A DNA stretch of 64,000 bases. It comes from Fodinibacter sp963800505 (GTDB lineage: Bacteria > Actinomycetota > Actinomycetes > Actinomycetales > Dermatophilaceae). The stretch lies in the NCBI GenBank assembly GCA_963800505.1, contig CAWDBL010000006.1, forward strand, positions 75,025-139,024, given 5' to 3'. The notes under the pieces are model-generated. The model did not search any database, had not been told where the DNA came from, and was given only the letters and a program-made list of their open reading frames with translations. Shown one piece after another: positions 60,746-64,000 of this stretch (positions are counted from its first letter, which is position 1; every line of letters begins with the position of its first letter). The translations under genes and the position numbers were made by a program.

Positions 60746-61969
60746 TCAGTGCCGTACGCGCCGAGCCCGCTCACCGAACTCGTCCAGCGCGCTGATCACC
60801 TCGTCGCTGCGCCACACCACGTCCCGCCGGCGGTCGCGGCCGTGCTCGTTGCGGGAGGTGACGATGCCGGCATCCGCCAGCTGGCGCAGCGCCCGGTCGA
60901 CCGCGGGCTGAGAGGCGGCCGTGCGCTGCTGCACCAGCCGCGAGGACACTGCCGGCTGGGCGAGCAGGATCGGCAGGATCCGCCACGCCACCGAGTCGCG
61001 GCGCACGGTGAGCTCGGATCGCCAGCGCTCCTCGATCGACTTCAGCGCTGCGGCGAGGCGGCGACTGTTGCCGATGGCGGCGAACGTGGCCTCGCTGAAC
61101 CGCGTGACGATCGGGTTGGGGTCCCCGGCCCGGTAGGCGGTCAGGGCGGTGAAGTAGCTGCTCGTGTCGGTGAGCAGCCCGGCCGAGACCGGCACGGTGG
61201 TGCGCGTCGTGGCCCGGCCGTGCCGCAACATGGCGTGCACCAGCGCGCGGCCGGTGCGGCCGTTGCCGTCGACGAACGGGTGGATCGTCTCGAACTGCGC
61301 GTGCGCAACCGCGGCCTGCGCGACCAGCGGGAGGTCGGTGCGAGCAGTGAACGCGCACAGGTCGTCGATGCCGTCAGCGATCCGCTCGTGGTGCGGCGGC
61401 ACGAACTGCGCGCCGTGCGGGTAGGCGCCCGACCCACCGATCCACACCGGCTCCGAGCGGAACGCCCCCGGGTCGGCCGACGACTGGCCGTGCATCAGTG
61501 CGGCGTGGATGGCGAGGATGGATGCCGGGGTCATCCGGTCCGCTCCCGCGAGCGCCCGCTGCATCGCCTCGACGTTGGCCGCGACGAGCTCGGCGTTCGA
61601 GCCGTGTTTGGCGAGCCCGATCTCGGCCAGGGCCAGCGCTCGGGCACCGGCGGTGATGTTCTCGATCTGCGACGACGAGGACGACTCGGTGCGCAGCAGC
61701 ACCGAGGCGAGCGGCGCGAACTCGCCCTCCCCGCCGAACATCGCCGACAGCTCCGCGTCGAAGCGGGTCACCTCGGCGCGGGCGTCCTCGGCAGCCGCCG
61801 TCACGGCATCCTCGAAGGTGAGCCGCAGTGCGGCGATCGGCGGCGGCACGGCCGCTTGGTACGGCGTGCCCTTCCGGGCGGTGGCGGCACGCGACATCAT
61901 GGTGACGGCCGACTGCGGCTCCCAGAGCCGGGTCTCCCACTTCAGGGCGAGCGCGTCGGTGGAGCTCAC
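60746..61969 (-). CDS. Class II Fic/DOC family AMP-transferase-like protein with winged helix
   Basis: 407 residues. The Fic active site HPFVDGNGRTGR is intact at 230-241. A regulatory inhibitory motif S-x3-E-N (residues 99-104) lies N-terminal to the Fic core, as in class II enzymes, so the protein is probably auto-inhibited. A C-terminal winged-helix-like region with SSRLVQQRTAASQPAVDRAL follows, typical of DUF4172/Fic-wHTH proteins. I start at the GTG at 61969 (AGGAG nine bases upstream). Targets are unknown; no antitoxin gene accompanies it because inhibition is internal. Confidence 0.9.
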   Translation of the reverse strand: MSSTDALALKWETRLWEPQSAVTMMSRAATARKGTPYQAAVPPPIAALRLTFEDAVTAAAEDARAEVTRFDAELSAMFGGEGEFAPLASVLLRTESSSSSQIENITAGARALALAEIGLAKHGSNAELVAANVEAMQRALAGADRMTPASILAIHAALMHGQSSADPGAFRSEPVWIGGSGAYPHGAQFVPPHHERIADGIDDLCAFTARTDLPLVAQAAVAHAQFETIHPFVDGNGRTGRALVHAMLRHGRATTRTTVPVSAGLLTDTSSYFTALTAYRAGDPNPIVTRFSEATFAAIGNSRRLAAALKSIEERWRSELTVRRDSVAWRILPILLAQPAVSSRLVQQRTAASQPAVDRALRQLADAGIVTSRNEHGRDRRRDVVWRSDEVISALDEFGERARRVRH

Positions 61970-62010
61970 CGGGCCAGCTCCTCCCAAGGTGTTGTTTCCG
62001 GCACCACTAT

Positions 62011-62034
62011 ATAACGTTAGCAGAGTATCGTTAT
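62011..62034. promoter_or_regulatory. Inverted repeat and promoter before the fic gene
   Basis: ATAACG (62011-62016) and CGTTAT (62029-62034) flank a 12-base centre, and TAACGTTA is itself palindromic. On the minus strand the sequence reads CTAACGTTATATAGTGG, giving a good -10 (TATAGT). It lies about 45 bp upstream of the fic GTG. With its C-terminal winged helix, the Fic protein may autoregulate here. Confidence 0.6.
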
Positions 62035-62108
62035 TTGGTGCTCTGGGCGGGCGAAGCCGTACAGAGCGGCCGGCGGAGAGCGCGAGACCTGGAAACGTGG
62101 CTCCATGG

Positions 62109-62630
62109 TCACCACTCGTCGAGGTCGGGGCTGTCCCACCACGCGACGCCGGCGACGACGGTCTCGTACGAGAAGACGCTGTCCACCACTCGCAGGAGGA
62201 ACAGCTCCTCGGTGTCGTTGCGCTCCCCCGCGATCACCCCGTCGAGGCGATGGTCGAAGGTGAACGCTGCGAAGTCGGGGTTGTCACTGTCCTTGGCCTT
62301 GGCGCCGGGCCCCAGATAGTGCTCGACGAGGAACCGCAGCGCCTGCACCGCATCGTTCGACTTCTCCGACCGCACCCAGCTGATCCGGTCTCCGTGCTCG
62401 CACACCCGCCAGTCGTGGACGCCGTAGGGGATGCCGCGCGGCCCGGACATCGAGCCGCCCGCCTCGGCGAACGCCTTCGTCAGCGTCGCACGGGGGTTCA
62501 TCGGGAGCCGGAACGGGTCGCCATCCGGAAGCGCCCCCCAGTCGGCGAACCCGCTCAGCCACTCCACCTCCGCCCGGTTCAGGGTCGGCGTGATGCGCAG
62601 ATGCCCCAGGTACTTCGTGTTGAACCCCAC
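62109..62630 (-). CDS. Conserved hypothetical protein
   Basis: 173 residues. The N-terminus GFNTKYLGHLRITPTLNRAE and a middle ADWGALPDGDPFRLPMNPRA resemble a widespread bacterial hypothetical family (NTKYxGxLRITPxLN). VEHYLGPGAKAKDSDNPDF and FTFDHRLDGVIAGERNDTEE follow. The GTG at 62630 has GGGGAG seven bases upstream and is preferred to a start 15 codons earlier. Neither signal peptide nor membrane helix is present. Function unknown. Confidence 0.7.
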   Translation of the reverse strand: MGFNTKYLGHLRITPTLNRAEVEWLSGFADWGALPDGDPFRLPMNPRATLTKAFAEAGGSMSGPRGIPYGVHDWRVCEHGDRISWVRSEKSNDAVQALRFLVEHYLGPGAKAKDSDNPDFAAFTFDHRLDGVIAGERNDTEELFLLRVVDSVFSYETVVAGVAWWDSPDLDEW

Positions 62631-62767
62631 CGCGTCGCTCCCCTCGTCACGTCGAACACCGCTTCCAGACTGCACGATTCGTGCGACACCGCCGCCGAGT
62701 TATCCACACCCACAACCCCTGTGGATGACGGGAGCGGCACCGGGCTCAGGGCTGCGAAGGTGGCCCC

Positions 62768-63271
62768 ATGAGGACACACGAGCCATGGGACGTTCGAGAG
62801 CCGGCCACGATCATCGGCGAGGTACTGCGCCGCCGCAGACCCAGATCCGGCGACGTGCTCGTGGCCCTCGTGCAGTCGGGCGACGAGCCGGACCAGGCGC
62901 TGGTCGACGTCAAGCGCGTCCACCGCGGTGAGCGGCCAGGGCGCTTCGAGGCGTCCGACCTGCTGAGGGCGCAAGCCGAGGCGATGGTGGGCGCGCGCCC
63001 GTTCGTCGACGGCAGGTGGGCGCCGCCGCAGCACGTGTTCGTGACCGTCGTGTGCCGATCAGGGCGCGTCGTGCCCGGCCCCGAGGAGCTCTTCTGGCTC
63101 CTGGCGTGGCGATACAGCAACCACCTCACCGCTGCCTTCAACGGCGACGTCTACCTCGTCACCGAGCACGGGTGGACGGGGTGCGCCGACAAGCGCGCCG
63201 GCTTCACCCCTGCGCTGAAGCCTCGGCCGAGGCACCTGGCCGTGCAGCGGCCCGGCGCTGAGCTGCCGTGA
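62768..63271 (+). CDS. Hypothetical protein
   Basis: 167 residues from an ATG with GAAGG upstream. The N-terminus is basic (VLRRRRPRSGDVLVALVQSG), the middle contains FVDGRWAPPQHVFVTVVCRS, and the C-terminus FWLLAWRYSNHLTAAFNGDV and YLVTEHGWTGCADKRAGFTP. The last two blocks seem conserved in other actinobacterial hypotheticals I recognise by pattern only. No known domain. Located in a region of singletons, divergent from 62109-62630. Confidence 0.55.
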   Translation: MRTHEPWDVREPATIIGEVLRRRRPRSGDVLVALVQSGDEPDQALVDVKRVHRGERPGRFEASDLLRAQAEAMVGARPFVDGRWAPPQHVFVTVVCRSGRVVPGPEELFWLLAWRYSNHLTAAFNGDVYLVTEHGWTGCADKRAGFTPALKPRPRHLAVQRPGAELP

Positions 63272-63361
63272 TGGATGCCGGCTCACGACCGATGCGGTCC
63301 GAGCGCATCCCGCGCCGAGCCGCTCGCCACCTGGGCACACGCGGGGCGATAGGTTGCCGTC

Positions 63362-63961
63362 GTGGCTGAGAACGACATCTACGAAGACTTCCGCAAGTAC
63401 GTGAAGCGGGTGGCAAACCGAGGCCTGGGTGACATCCCGTTGCGCGCGACCGCCGCCCTCTCACCGTTCAGCCAGGCCCAGATGGATGCCGCGACGAACC
63501 TGCTCCACAAGGCGCTGCGAGCGCTCGACGACGGCGACGAGGACCGCGCGCGCCGCTTCGTCGAGCGGGCCGTCGCGCTGCCCTACGACGAGCACGAGCG
63601 GATGCACCCCGCCGCGATGATGGCGCAGCAGCAGCTGTTCAGCGCCGTCACCGACGCGCTCGACAACGGCGGTGAGGACTGGCTCTACGCTGCCACGGAC
63701 ACGTTCCGCTCCGCCCCGGAACAGGCCCGGTACACGCTGCGCGACGTGCTCAAGGAGGTGCTGCAGGACTACCAGCTCTCCGATGGCGAGCAGCGGCGCC
63801 TGCGTCGGATCACCCAGGACGTCCCGGAGCGGGTCGAGCTACCCGACCTCGAGCTTGCGCCCGAGCAACTGGTGCCTGCGGTGTTCGAGGTGCTCGAGGG
63901 CGTCATCCACTTCGTGGACGCCTACGAGGAGACCATCGCCTTCACCCGCCAGGATGAGTGA
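63362..63961 (+). CDS. Conserved hypothetical helical protein
   Basis: 199 residues from a GTG. TAGGTT six bases upstream suggests a leaderless transcript. The sequence is mainly helical, with DIYEDFRKYVKRVANRGLGD at the start, a middle ALRALDDGDEDRARRFVERA that resembles a TPR-like helical pair, and FEVLEGVIHFVDAYEETIAF near the end. Acidic overall, no membrane segment. No family recognised. The last 39 bases of the window show no further gene. Confidence 0.65.
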   Translation: MAENDIYEDFRKYVKRVANRGLGDIPLRATAALSPFSQAQMDAATNLLHKALRALDDGDEDRARRFVERAVALPYDEHERMHPAAMMAQQQLFSAVTDALDNGGEDWLYAATDTFRSAPEQARYTLRDVLKEVLQDYQLSDGEQRRLRRITQDVPERVELPDLELAPEQLVPAVFEVLEGVIHFVDAYEETIAFTRQDE

Positions 63962-64000
63962 GGGTCACTCGGTCAGCCCCTCCAGGCAGCCTCACAGCGC

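Noticed and set aside
1..64000. tRNA, rRNA, CRISPR arrays or insertion sequences
   Set aside because: I looked for T-loop GGTTCRANTCC blocks, regularly spaced repeats and terminal inverted repeats with transposase frames and found none.
1..64000. GGATGCCG as a polar FtsK-orienting (KOPS-like) signal
   Set aside because: By my count the two strands carry 45 and 36 copies in one contiguous window. A polar signal should be strongly skewed.

Overview
The window is very G+C-rich (I estimate 70-73%), uses GTG starts freely, and is packed with short or overlapping gene junctions. Its gene content points to an actinobacterium of the order Micrococcales, plausibly Intrasporangiaceae-like. The evidence is a dcw cluster in actinobacterial order, a meso-DAP-type MurE, SAM-IV riboswitches, DUF222-HNH, DUF2510, DUF4192 and DUF6318 proteins, and an Ala/Lys-rich primary sigma factor. 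The family-level placement is inference.

Layout. (1) 1-11.1 kb, minus strand: division and cell-wall operon mraZ-rsmH-ftsL-ftsI-murE-murF-mraY-murD-ftsW. It is almost fully translationally coupled by 4-bp ATGA/GTGA overlaps, and its leader carries a MraZ operator. (2) 11.5-16.1 kb, plus strand: MoxR ATPase, DUF58 protein and transglutaminase-like membrane protein. (3) 16.1-25.9 kb: GNAT, primary sigma factor, universal stress protein, metX under a SAM-IV riboswitch, DUF4192, YkvA, EcsC, a divergent PolA-like polymerase and a PAC2 protein. (4) 26-33.5 kb: HrpA helicase, a two-gene type VII secretion (WXG-like) unit, and metY under a second SAM-IV riboswitch. (5) 33.6-41 kb: mostly metabolic and membrane genes (aldo/keto reductase, Ddn-like protein, ornithine aminotransferase, patatin, SprT-like protease). 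(6) 41-43 kb: a decaying stretch with a truncated secreted-protein fragment and a frameshifted DUF6318 lipoprotein. (7) 43-53 kb: SulP transporter, NmrA-like protein, MFS-cNMP fusion, orphan phage-baseplate gpV-like gene, second aldo/keto reductase, small membrane proteins. (8) 53-64 kb: accessory and hypothetical genes, including a DUF2510 pseudogene, an NrtR-like Nudix regulator divergent from an unrecognised zinc-ribbon protein, DUF222-HNH, DUF6398-like, Fic, and small unknown proteins.

How the genes work together: the first block makes lipid II precursors and recruits the septal transglycosylase/transpeptidase pair FtsW/FtsI. metX and metY are 11 kb apart but share the same SAM-sensing leader, so they form a two-locus methionine regulon. 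No rRNA, tRNA, CRISPR array, insertion sequence or complete prophage was seen.

The most unusual signal is not a gene. The octamer GGATGCCG (reverse CGGCATCC) occurs about 80 times by hand count, against roughly 5 expected from composition. It is on both strands, often uses otherwise disfavoured codons, and twice forms inverted pairs that build intergenic terminator-like hairpins, as bacterial DNA uptake sequences do.
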